From JBBDYD01 sp040901865 (GTDB taxonomy: Bacteria; Bacteroidota; Ignavibacteria; UBA10030): DNA of 64,000 bases. This document shows positions 48,773-57,748 of this stretch, in pieces. Position numbers and translations under genes: made by a program. The notes beneath the pieces are model-generated. The model was not told where the DNA came from. It did no database searches and worked only from the letters and a program-made list of their open reading frames with translations. Position 1 is the stretch's first letter. Every line of letters starts with the position of its first letter. The DNA is taken from assembly GCA_040901865.1 (NCBI GenBank), contig JBBDYD010000147.1, positions 23,315 through 87,314 of the forward strand, in the 5' to 3' direction.

Positions 48773-51700
48773 ATGCTCAAAACTTACATCCGCCGTGTTC
48801 TCAAGACTCTTTTATGGATACTCGGCAGCATACTGGGGGTGATCCTCCTTGCCATGGTGGTCCTGCAGTTCCGAGGAGTGCAGCGCTATATTACGCAGAA
48901 GGTATTGTCGCCGATTACGGAAAAGACCCGGACCCGCATTGAGGTCGGTTCGATCAACATCGGTTTCACGAACTCGGTCGTTCTGCACAATATATTCGTT
49001 GAAAGCCGCCAGCGGGACACGCTGTTGTCCATCCAAACGCTTTCCGCGGATGTAAACCTGTTTGCACTTTTCTCCAATCGCATCAAGCTGAATAACGTCC
49101 GGGTTGACTCGCTCACTGCCCACATTACCCGCACCCTACCGGACGGCACCTACAATTTCGATTTTATCCTCAACGCTCTCAGCTCCGATTCAACAGCTGA
49201 TGCAAGCCCCGATACTGCAGCGGCGGGGTGGACATTCGTTTTGGGCGGATTGAGCCTCAACGGGATCAACGTTTCATACGATGACGACGTCGGCGGATTG
49301 AACCTGCGTCTGGAGCTGGGTTCACTGGAAGCCTCGATCGACAAGTTTGACCTCGAGACAAAGCAATTCCATATCGATGAACTCTCTCTGGAGAATGCAA
49401 TTGCGAGTGTCATCCAGATAAAAGAATCGCCGGCCGATACTTCAACATCCGCAGACGTTGACTTCGGCTTCGGGTTCGGAACCGTGTCACTGACAAATCT
49501 TCAACTCAAGTATGAAAACAGAGCGGCGGGAGAACGATACGCCGTTCAGCTTGGAGCTTCGACTGTCGTTGCAGAAACAATCGACCTGCCGGCCCGCAAC
49601 ATAAAACTCAGATCATTCCGGCTTGAAAACACAAACATCGTTGTCTTGGAACCGAAAAAGAGCAAGGCCAAAATAGAAAAATCTGAAGCGTCTGCGTTTC
49701 CATGGGTCATCAGCCTTGATGACCTGATTCTAAGCGGCAACAGCGTGCGCTATGATGTCCACAGTGCGGCCAAAACCAGGGGTTTGGATCAGAATCACCT
49801 CCGCCTTGATGACCTGACGATGCGGGCAGAAAACATATATTTCAGTGAGAATCGCATTACGGCGGAAGTCAGTCATACGTCCTTTCGGGAGCAATCCGGC
49901 TTTGAGTTGCGTGAGCTTTCGTTCGGATTCATGCTTGACTCTCTGCATGCCCGGCTCACGGACTTTACAATCGAAACTCCAGCCAGCCGCATTCGCCAGA
50001 ATGTTGTTCTCAGCTATTCTTCTCTGTACGCAATCACCAACCGACCAGGTACTGCGGGCGTTATGGTGACAATCGGTGACTCTCACCTTGCCATTTCAGA
50101 TCTGCTTTTTTTCCAGCCTTCTCTTCCGATAAGGAGCACACCGGGCGCGTCGATAAGGTTTTCTTGCCAACTCTCGGGGCTTGTGCAGGACTTGAAGGTA
50201 GAGGAGCTTCGGGCTGCGGTAGGCGATTCCACGACACTTGATTTCACGGGCTCAATCCGAGGATTGCCGAAGGCAAAAACAGCGCACTACGATTTGAACC
50301 TGCGTCTGTTTTCTTCCGGTCGGAAAGACATTCAGCAACTTGTTGCGGATACCCTGCTGCCGGAGGACATCGTTGTGCCTGCCTCCGTGAGAATGAGCGG
50401 AAACTTTAAGGGTACGTTGAAAAATTTCTCTGCTTCATCTGCCATCATGACCAGCATTGGCAGCTTGAGGGGAAGTGTGGCTTTGGACTCAGGAAATGAG
50501 CCCGACCTTAAAGCCAGCCGATGGAATGCAGATTTCCTTGTCGACGAGTTTGATGTGGGTCTGCTTCTGAACGATCCGGAAACATTTGGCCCGGTTTCGT
50601 TGAAAGCAACCGCCGTCGGATCGGGAATGAGTAAGAATGACATTGAAGCGTATCTGGATGTAACGGTGGACAAGGTGGTTTTGAACGGCTACGCCTACAG
50701 GCGGCTCTCGTTCTACGGGACTGCCGCTCCGAACATGTTCGACGGAAAGGCCGAGATTGAGGATTCCAGCATCGCCTTCACATTCAACGGCACCGTCAAC
50801 ACCAGCGAAGAGAATCCGACGTTCAAATTCACACTCGATCTGAAAGGCGCCGATCTGCACCGGCTCAACTTCACCTCGGATGACATTCGGGTGGCAGGCA
50901 GCGTTTCCTCCAATCTTGTAGGACAGGACATAAACGAGTTCAATGGCAACATCGATATTCGCAATGTCGTGATCATGAAAAATCGAAGACGTACTGTCCT
51001 GGACTCTCTTGTGTTTACGTCGGTCAACAAAGAGGGACAAACCCACCTTAGTTTCCAATCCGCGATCTTCGCAGGCCAATTCGACGGCACGATTGCACTT
51101 GGTGATTTGCCGGCGGCGCTGAAGGAACAGGTCGGTTACTATTTCACTCTGCAGGGAGGGCAGGACAAAAGAAGTCTTAAGGCTCAAGCTTTTACGTTTC
51201 GCGTCACTCTCGACGAACCGACGACACTCACAGGAGTATTCTTTCCGGACCTGCAATCATTGCCCGCAGGAATTATTGAAGGCAACTACGATAGCCACAA
51301 GAAAAATCTGAATGTGAATATCGACATCCCCCGTATTGAGTATAACGACCTCAGAATAGACAGCCTTCGTGTCAGCGTCACCTCCGATACCGATCAGCTG
51401 CAAGCAACATTGAACGTGGGGTCTATCGCTGATTCGACCCTGCGCGTAACGAATCTTCAACTCGCCGGAAAGGCCGGGCACGACAGCATTGCCGTCGCGT
51501 TGCAAAGTACCCGCAATGACGGTTTCATGAAGATGCTCCTCGCCGGGGTATTTACGAGTGTTCCGGATGGATACAAGTTTCGATTTAACGACGATGGAAT
51601 CGTATTCCGGGACCTTCCATGGAGCGTTTCACCTGACAACGAGCTGCTCTTTGGGAAGAACCAGCTTATCGCCCGCAACGTCCTGTTGCAAAGCGAGGGA

Positions 51701-53749
51701 CAATCTCTCTCTCTTCAAAGCGCTGACGGGAAAAGCCAGCGCTCGCCCTTACGGATTGAATTCAAGGAGTTTGACCTTGCCATGATATCCCAAGTGGTGA
51801 TTGCGGATGATGCCGGCCTCGGCGGCACTCTCAATGGCAATGTCGTATTGCAAAATCTGGAAAGCCAGATGGCATTCACGTCGGACCTCACAATCAAAGA
51901 CTTCAGCTTCGGTCAAAGGCCTATCGGCGATGTTACGCTGCGTGCAAATAATCAAACAGAAAACGTGTACGAAGTGAACCTGGGCATTGACGGTAATGGG
52001 AACCAAATTGCGATACTGGGGAAATATCGGATCGAAGGGGATGGAAACGAGCTGGACCTTTCAGCGGAGTTCACGAAAGTGAATCTTGCCAGCATTGAGC
52101 CTTTTGCCTTCGGCAGCGTGACGCGCCTCTCAGGAACAATGAGCGGCGGATTGCATATGACGGGGACAATGAAAAAGCCCTCCATCACCGGGGATTTGAA
52201 TTTCACGAATACCGCATTCAACCCGACGTTCCTGGACACGTACCTGCATCTCAACAGCGGCACGATAAAGATTGACGGGAAGGGGGCCGAATTCAAGTCT
52301 TTTGATCTCGTCGATACCCTCGGCAACAAAGCTTCATTGAGCGGTCATCTTTTTATGGAAGACTTTCGCAACTACAGGTATGATCTCCGCGTCCACACCG
52401 ACAATTTTCTTCTTTTGAACAAGCCCGCAAGCCGCGACGCTCTTTACTACGGCACTGTAATACTCGATAGCGACATTTCCATAAAGGGAGACGAGAGCAA
52501 ACAAGTAGTCACCATTCAGGCAGAACTGAAGAAAGGAACCGATCTCGCCCTGGCTCTTCCGGAATCAGATCTCGCTGTCGAAGAGCGCCGTGGCATTGTA
52601 AGATTCGTCGACGTCAAAACGCCTCCCCATTCGATCATGTCCCGGCGAAACATCAGGACACGGAGAGATACCACGGAAGCGAAGCTTTCGCAAATAGACC
52701 TTACGTCAAATATCACTGTGAACAAGGACTCCAGATTTCGAATATTGATCGATCAAATTGCAGGCGATTCGCTTGTGATTCGGGGCGAAGCGACTGTGAG
52801 TGTCACCATGGACCCAAGCGGAAAGCTGACACTCACGGGGCGTTACGAGATTATCGAAGGATCCTATCATCTTTCGTTCGGGGACCTTGTCAGGAGAGAA
52901 TTCGTCATTGCAAAGGGAAGCAGCCTCACGTGGTTTGGATCCCCCTATGAAGCTGATGTCGATATCACAGCGATTTACACGGTGAAAACTACAGTGTTGG
53001 ATTTGATTCAGGATCAACTGGCCGAACTAAGCGAGGAAGAACGAAACAAATACAAGCAGGAGATCCCCATCCAGGTCTATCTTATGATGAAGGGAAAACT
53101 TCTGACGCCGGACATTCACTTCAAACTTGACCTTCCTTCGGACAAACGGGGGGTATTGGATGGCACTGTTTACGCGAAACTGAATGAGTTAAATGGGCAG
53201 GAGTCTGAACTGAACAAGCAGGTATTCGGACTTCTGGTGCTGGGCAGGTTCATTTCGGGAAGCCCGCTTGCCTCTTCAGATCAAACCGGCGGACTTTCCG
53301 GTTTTGTCCGCTCAAGTGCAAGCCAGATTCTCTCCGCACAATTGAACCGTCTGTCTGAACAATACATTACAGGAGTGACCCTTGATGTGGGCCTGGAGTC
53401 ATATCAGGATTACTCTACCGGTAATGCCGAAGGACGGACCCAAATGAAGCTGGCTCTCTCGAAACAACTCTTCGATGAACGTGTGACCGTTCAGGTGGGT
53501 GGAAATGTGGACCTTGAGGGGCAACGAAGCCGGGAGAATTCGCTCAATAATTTTGCCGGGGACCTGAAAGTGTTATATAAGCTCACAGAGGATGGGCGCT
53601 GGCAGTTGCAGGTCTTCAGGCAAAATGCCTACGCAGGCGCCATTGACGGTGATATCACCAAGACTGGTGCCGGGGTCGTCTTCACGATCGAATACGACAA
53701 ACTCTTCGGCATCACGCTCAAGCCGGTACCAGATGAAGAAGGGAAATAA
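48773..53749 (+). CDS. tamB: TamB-family translocation/assembly protein
   Basis: About 1658 residues from ATG 48773 (TTG 48761 possible). One N-terminal membrane helix (LWILGSILGVILLAMVVLQF) anchors a long periplasmic chain of beta-strands of the AsmA/TamB type (a lipid-bridge groove). The C-terminal DUF490 domain has LTGRYEIIEGSYHLSFGDLV, REFVIAKGSSLTWFGSPYEA and DVDITAIYTVKTTVLDL, ending in GAGVVFTIEYDKLFGITLKP. TamB connects the inner membrane to the TamA/TamL barrel and helps move phospholipids and insert outer-membrane proteins. The tamL gene starts directly after its stop codon. Confidence 0.92.
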   Translation: MLKTYIRRVLKTLLWILGSILGVILLAMVVLQFRGVQRYITQKVLSPITEKTRTRIEVGSINIGFTNSVVLHNIFVESRQRDTLLSIQTLSADVNLFALFSNRIKLNNVRVDSLTAHITRTLPDGTYNFDFILNALSSDSTADASPDTAAAGWTFVLGGLSLNGINVSYDDDVGGLNLRLELGSLEASIDKFDLETKQFHIDELSLENAIASVIQIKESPADTSTSADVDFGFGFGTVSLTNLQLKYENRAAGERYAVQLGASTVVAETIDLPARNIKLRSFRLENTNIVVLEPKKSKAKIEKSEASAFPWVISLDDLILSGNSVRYDVHSAAKTRGLDQNHLRLDDLTMRAENIYFSENRITAEVSHTSFREQSGFELRELSFGFMLDSLHARLTDFTIETPASRIRQNVVLSYSSLYAITNRPGTAGVMVTIGDSHLAISDLLFFQPSLPIRSTPGASIRFSCQLSGLVQDLKVEELRAAVGDSTTLDFTGSIRGLPKAKTAHYDLNLRLFSSGRKDIQQLVADTLLPEDIVVPASVRMSGNFKGTLKNFSASSAIMTSIGSLRGSVALDSGNEPDLKASRWNADFLVDEFDVGLLLNDPETFGPVSLKATAVGSGMSKNDIEAYLDVTVDKVVLNGYAYRRLSFYGTAAPNMFDGKAEIEDSSIAFTFNGTVNTSEENPTFKFTLDLKGADLHRLNFTSDDIRVAGSVSSNLVGQDINEFNGNIDIRNVVIMKNRRRTVLDSLVFTSVNKEGQTHLSFQSAIFAGQFDGTIALGDLPAALKEQVGYYFTLQGGQDKRSLKAQAFTFRVTLDEPTTLTGVFFPDLQSLPAGIIEGNYDSHKKNLNVNIDIPRIEYNDLRIDSLRVSVTSDTDQLQATLNVGSIADSTLRVTNLQLAGKAGHDSIAVALQSTRNDGFMKMLLAGVFTSVPDGYKFRFNDDGIVFRDLPWSVSPDNELLFGKNQLIARNVLLQSEGQSLSLQSADGKSQRSPLRIEFKEFDLAMISQVVIADDAGLGGTLNGNVVLQNLESQMAFTSDLTIKDFSFGQRPIGDVTLRANNQTENVYEVNLGIDGNGNQIAILGKYRIEGDGNELDLSAEFTKVNLASIEPFAFGSVTRLSGTMSGGLHMTGTMKKPSITGDLNFTNTAFNPTFLDTYLHLNSGTIKIDGKGAEFKSFDLVDTLGNKASLSGHLFMEDFRNYRYDLRVHTDNFLLLNKPASRDALYYGTVILDSDISIKGDESKQVVTIQAELKKGTDLALALPESDLAVEERRGIVRFVDVKTPPHSIMSRRNIRTRRDTTEAKLSQIDLTSNITVNKDSRFRILIDQIAGDSLVIRGEATVSVTMDPSGKLTLTGRYEIIEGSYHLSFGDLVRREFVIAKGSSLTWFGSPYEADVDITAIYTVKTTVLDLIQDQLAELSEEERNKYKQEIPIQVYLMMKGKLLTPDIHFKLDLPSDKRGVLDGTVYAKLNELNGQESELNKQVFGLLVLGRFISGSPLASSDQTGGLSGFVRSSASQILSAQLNRLSEQYITGVTLDVGLESYQDYSTGNAEGRTQMKLALSKQLFDERVTVQVGGNVDLEGQRSRENSLNNFAGDLKVLYKLTEDGRWQLQVFRQNAYAGAIDGDITKTGAGVVFTIEYDKLFGITLKPVPDEEGK

Positions 53750-56056
53750 ATGCGAAGTGGATCCTTCCTGACTGATTCTTTTTCGCTTGTTGCGATCGCG
53801 GCCGTGCTCTCGGCTTTTTCCATCGGCTGCAGCAACACGGGGTACCTCGCTCAAGGCGAAAAGCTCTACACTGGTGCAGATGTGAACATTGAAGAGAGGG
53901 AGGATATCCCGGACAAACGCGACCTGGAAGATCAACTGGACCTGCTTGTCAAACCGGAGCCAAATGGAAAGCTCCTCGGACTCTTCCGATTTAAGCTATG
54001 GTTGTACAATATCGGATTCTTCAAGGAGAGTTTGGGCGAACCACCGGTATTGCTGCAATCTGTTGCACCCGATCGCGTTGTTGGGAGAATGCGCACGCTG
54101 TTGGAAAACAAAGGATACTTCTGGACGGATGTACAGTACACGGTACGGGAAGAGGAAAGCACTGCGGACATTCAATATACTGTTGCAGTCAAATCACCGT
54201 ACAGAATCAATGGGATTACGGTGAAGGGAGAAAACTCCGCACTGGTTGATGCAATTCGCTCCACCATGGGAGAAACAGTTCTCGGCGCGGGAGACCAATA
54301 CGATCTTGTGAAGCTCAAGCTGGAGCGCGAGCGCATTGACGCCGCGCTGAAAGAGAAAGGCTACTTCTATTTCTCTCCCGACTTCATTGTGTTTCAAGCG
54401 GATAGTAGTGCAGGGAATAAGACGGTGGATCTCTCCCTCCAGGTCAGAAGAAGCATACCGGTCGAGGCAACGCGCGTCTATACGATAGGCAACATCTACG
54501 TCTATTCCGGTCATTCGCTTGACCGCGATAGTACGACAATACCTGCCGGCGACACTGTAGGTGTTGGGTTCTACTATATCGACCTTGATAAGAAATTTAA
54601 TCCCGAAGTTCTCATGCGGTCGATTTTTTTCAAAAAAGGGGACGCCTACAGCAGAAACAACCACGATCTCACATTAAGCAGGATCATGAATCTCGGCGTG
54701 TTCAAATTTGTGAACATACGATTTACCAACGCCGATTCGGCAGGCATCCCCCTTTTGGAACCTCATATCTACCTGACGCCGCTGTTGGCAAAGACCATTC
54801 GCTTTGAACTTCAGGGTGTTTCCAAATCCAATAATCTCGCAGGTCCGGTATTCGAATCCAGCTATCGGAATAGAAATGTGTTCCATGGGGCTGAACTCCT
54901 AAAGCTTGGTTTTGAAGTTGGTTTTGAGACCCCTCTTGGCGGGGGACAATCGGGAGGGAATTCGTATGAGTTCGGTGCACGTGGGGAGCTGGATCTGCCG
55001 AAGTTTGCCACTCCGTTCGGATTCGAGAACATCTCGAGCCTCTTCGTGCCGAAGACGCGTATCGTGCTGGGAGTCCGTTTGTTGAATCGGCTGCAATACT
55101 ATCAGCTGTTCTCGGTGGATGCATCATTTGCATACAACTGGAAGGAATCCATCACGAAGGAACACAATGTCAGTCCGCTGTCGATTACCTTTGCGCAACT
55201 GACAAAAACAACCGATAAATTCAACGACCTGCTGAGTGGCAATCCGCTGTTGCGAAAAAGTTTTGAGGAACAGTTTATCATCGGACAGAACTATTCCTTC
55301 ACCTACAATGACCAGCTTGAGAGAGGTCATAAGAACCACCTGTACTTCAAAGGGAGTGTGGACCTTTCGGGAAACCTGTTAAACATCGTGCAATCGCTGT
55401 TTGTCAAACACAAGGCGACGCCCGAAACTCCGTACAAAATATTCGGAACAACCTATTCGCAGTATTACAAATTCGATATTGACTTTCGCCATTACTTGAA
55501 CAGCATTGATCAAACATCGTCAATTGCCAGCAGGTTGATCGCAGGAATAGGGGTTGCACACGGCAACTCCGCAACCCTGCCCTATGTGAAGCAGTTTTAT
55601 ATCGGGGGAAGCAACAGCGTGCGGGCTTTCGCTGCACACGGTCTCGGTCCCGGCTCGTACAAGATCCCTGACAGTGTTGCTGCGAAAACCTTTATTGATC
55701 AGGCGGGGAGCATCAAACTTGAAGCAAATATCGAGTATCGGTTTCCCATTGTCAGTGTCGTCAAAGGCGCATTGTTCGTCGATGCAGGTAATATCTGGCT
55801 GTTGGATGAAGACCCGTCCCGCCCCGGTGGTACGTTCTCCGGAAAAACATTCCTCGATGAGATTGCGGTTGGAACAGGTTTCGGCTTGCGGCTTGATCTG
55901 TCCTTTTTCATTCTTCGGTTTGACCTTGCGTTCCCGTTACGCGTGCCTTCGCTGCCCGCCGATGAGCGTTGGGTCATCAAGAAGATCGATTTCGGCAATC
56001 CGTCGTGGAGAAAGAACAACCTCGCGTTGAATATTGCCATTGGATATCCGTTTTGA
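53750..56056 (+). CDS. tamL: TamL-type outer-membrane assembly lipoprotein (BamA/TamA family)
   Basis: 768 residues. A lipoprotein signal (VLSAFSIGCSNTGYLAQGEK, lipidated Cys) precedes POTRA-like repeats (PYRINGITVKGENSALVDAI; VYTIGNIYVYSGHSLDRDST) and a C-terminal Omp85 barrel (VKQFYIGGSNSVRAFAAHGL and EANIEYRFPIVSVVKGALFV; final strand LNIAIGYPF). The lipidated TamA form is known from Bacteroidota as TamL. It starts directly after the tamB stop, so the two form an operon. Role: insertion of outer-membrane proteins or lipid homeostasis with TamB. The following 400 bases hold repeats and hairpins. Confidence 0.9.
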   Translation: MRSGSFLTDSFSLVAIAAVLSAFSIGCSNTGYLAQGEKLYTGADVNIEEREDIPDKRDLEDQLDLLVKPEPNGKLLGLFRFKLWLYNIGFFKESLGEPPVLLQSVAPDRVVGRMRTLLENKGYFWTDVQYTVREEESTADIQYTVAVKSPYRINGITVKGENSALVDAIRSTMGETVLGAGDQYDLVKLKLERERIDAALKEKGYFYFSPDFIVFQADSSAGNKTVDLSLQVRRSIPVEATRVYTIGNIYVYSGHSLDRDSTTIPAGDTVGVGFYYIDLDKKFNPEVLMRSIFFKKGDAYSRNNHDLTLSRIMNLGVFKFVNIRFTNADSAGIPLLEPHIYLTPLLAKTIRFELQGVSKSNNLAGPVFESSYRNRNVFHGAELLKLGFEVGFETPLGGGQSGGNSYEFGARGELDLPKFATPFGFENISSLFVPKTRIVLGVRLLNRLQYYQLFSVDASFAYNWKESITKEHNVSPLSITFAQLTKTTDKFNDLLSGNPLLRKSFEEQFIIGQNYSFTYNDQLERGHKNHLYFKGSVDLSGNLLNIVQSLFVKHKATPETPYKIFGTTYSQYYKFDIDFRHYLNSIDQTSSIASRLIAGIGVAHGNSATLPYVKQFYIGGSNSVRAFAAHGLGPGSYKIPDSVAAKTFIDQAGSIKLEANIEYRFPIVSVVKGALFVDAGNIWLLDEDPSRPGGTFSGKTFLDEIAVGTGFGLRLDLSFFILRFDLAFPLRVPSLPADERWVIKKIDFGNPSWRKNNLALNIAIGYPF

Positions 56057-56455
56057 CATTGACTTCTGACCTCCCCGACTTCGTCGGGGCAAGCCGACCT
56101 CTGATGTCTGACCTCTGACCTCCGCCCCGGGATAAATCCCGGGTCTGATTGCAACTCAGGCATGTCACAATTCCGCTAAAGGCGGAATAAAAGGCAAAAT
56201 ACACATTTCGTTTTACATTTTTCTGTTTCATTTCCGTTTGTCTCTTGATGTTTTCATCTTCCTGATGGTCCTTGACCTCCGACCTCTGATTAGGCCGCCC
56301 CTATCCCGTGCCGACCCGAAGGGTTCCTTCGGAAAGGCATCCCTTTGGCGAAGCCATCCCTTCGGGACGGGAAAGGGATCCCTTTGGGACGGGGCTTGCT
56401 GACCTCTGACCTCCCCGAAAAAAGAATTCGGGGCAAGCTGACCTCTGACCTGTCC
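56057..56455. repeat. intergenic mosaic of TGACCTC-type repeats and hairpins
   Basis: Between convergent genes. The motif CTGACCTCTGACCTC or parts of it recurs at about 56062, 56100, 56110, 56273, 56400 and 56440. Between these lie hairpins: CCCCGAC-TTC-GTCGGGG (56073-56089), CCCGGGAT-AA-ATCCCGGG (56126-56143), ATTCCGC-TAAAG-GCGGAAT (56170-56188) and CCCCGAA ... TTCGGGG (56413-56433). They could end transcripts from both sides. No gene is seen. Confidence 0.75.
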
Positions 56456-57748
56456 CTACTCTCCAGACGTGCCGCTTGACTCTTTGGCCCGCTCAACCAT
56501 CCGCTCCAGTTGATCCAGGTCTTTCTTCGGTACTCGAATCCTCAATACAACCGAGTTGTCCACATAGCTTCGCTCACGGATCTCGCCGGCGGAATGAAGC
56601 AGCGAAATCAGTTTTTGATGCCCCTGAGACACCGTGAACACCCGCTCCACAAACTCCTCCTCTAATAATGCCAGAACCTCGTTCTTCAACCCGACCAGAT
56701 TAATGCCACGAACGGCCGAAATGAAGACAGACCGCGGGTGTTCCTTTGCTACCGCGTGGAGGATGCTCCGGTCCACAAGATTGTCGATCTTGTTGAATAC
56801 GATCAGCGTCGGTTTGGAAGCGCAGCCCAGATCTTCCAGCGTCTCCCGAACAATGGAAATCTGTTTTTCGAATGTCTTGCTGGTAATATCCACAACGTGA
56901 AGTAGAATGTCCGACTCGGTGATCTCCTCGAGCGTGCTCTTGAAGGAAGCCACCAGGTGATGGGGAAGTTTTCTAATGAACCCCACCGTGTCCGTCATCA
57001 GTATCTCGACTCCGGAAACAAGTGGGACAAGCCGCGTTGTGGGATCGAGTGTGGCAAACAACCGGTCTTCCACAAACACGTCCGAACCTGAAAGAACATT
57101 CAGCAGAGTTGATTTACCGACGTTTGTGTATCCCACAAGAGATGCCCGCGTGTGTTTGCTTCGGCCTTTTCGCTGTGTGACCCTCTGCCGCCCGATTCGC
57201 TCCAATTTCTCCTTCAAAAGCGTGATCCTCGCCCGGATCATGCGTCTGTCCGTTTCGATCTGCGTTTCCCCGGGTCCTTTGGTTCCGATTCCTCCCAATT
57301 GCTTCGAAAGGTGCGTCCATTGCCTCGTCAGCCGCGGAAGAAGATACTGTAACTGCGCCAGCTCAACCTGCGTCTTCGCTTCCATGCTTTTTGCCCGTGA
57401 CGCAAAAATATCCAGAATGAGTCCGCTGCGGTCGAGTACCTTGCAATCGAGCTGTTTCTCAAGATTTTTGACTTGCACGCCGGAAAGGTCGTCGTCAAAA
57501 ATAACCATGGGAACCTTCTTTTCTTCCACCAGAGAGCGCATTTCCTCGACTTTCCCCTTGCCAATGAACGTTGCGGCATCGATATGGTCACGGTCCTGAA
57601 TGACACGCGCCACCACCTCTGCCCCGGCCGTATCCGCCAAAAGAGCAAGTTCGTCGAGGAGTTCCTCGGTTTCAACTTTACTTACATGGCGGGTGGATAC
57701 ACCGATCAGGATGGTTTTCTCTTTTTCCGGCTTCGACAGTTCGATCAT
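56456..57748 (-). CDS. hflX: GTPase HflX
   Basis: 430 residues from ATG at 57748-57746 (ATGA overlap with the upstream gene's stop; a longer in-frame start inside that gene is rejected). N-terminal HflX domain with GAEVVARVIQDRDHIDAATF and IGKGKVEEM; the GGIGTKGPGETQIETDRRMI linker; G domain with G1 GYTNVGKSTLLN, G3 DTVGFIRKLPHHLV and G4 NKID. It binds the 50S ribosome and splits stalled or hibernating ribosomes. The C-terminal ~70 residues (LVGLKNEVLALLEEEFVERV) are as usual. It forms a minus-strand operon with the BatA-like gene. Confidence 0.95.
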   Translation of the reverse strand: MIELSKPEKEKTILIGVSTRHVSKVETEELLDELALLADTAGAEVVARVIQDRDHIDAATFIGKGKVEEMRSLVEEKKVPMVIFDDDLSGVQVKNLEKQLDCKVLDRSGLILDIFASRAKSMEAKTQVELAQLQYLLPRLTRQWTHLSKQLGGIGTKGPGETQIETDRRMIRARITLLKEKLERIGRQRVTQRKGRSKHTRASLVGYTNVGKSTLLNVLSGSDVFVEDRLFATLDPTTRLVPLVSGVEILMTDTVGFIRKLPHHLVASFKSTLEEITESDILLHVVDITSKTFEKQISIVRETLEDLGCASKPTLIVFNKIDNLVDRSILHAVAKEHPRSVFISAVRGINLVGLKNEVLALLEEEFVERVFTVSQGHQKLISLLHSAGEIRERSYVDNSVVLRIRVPKKDLDQLERMVERAKESSGTSGE

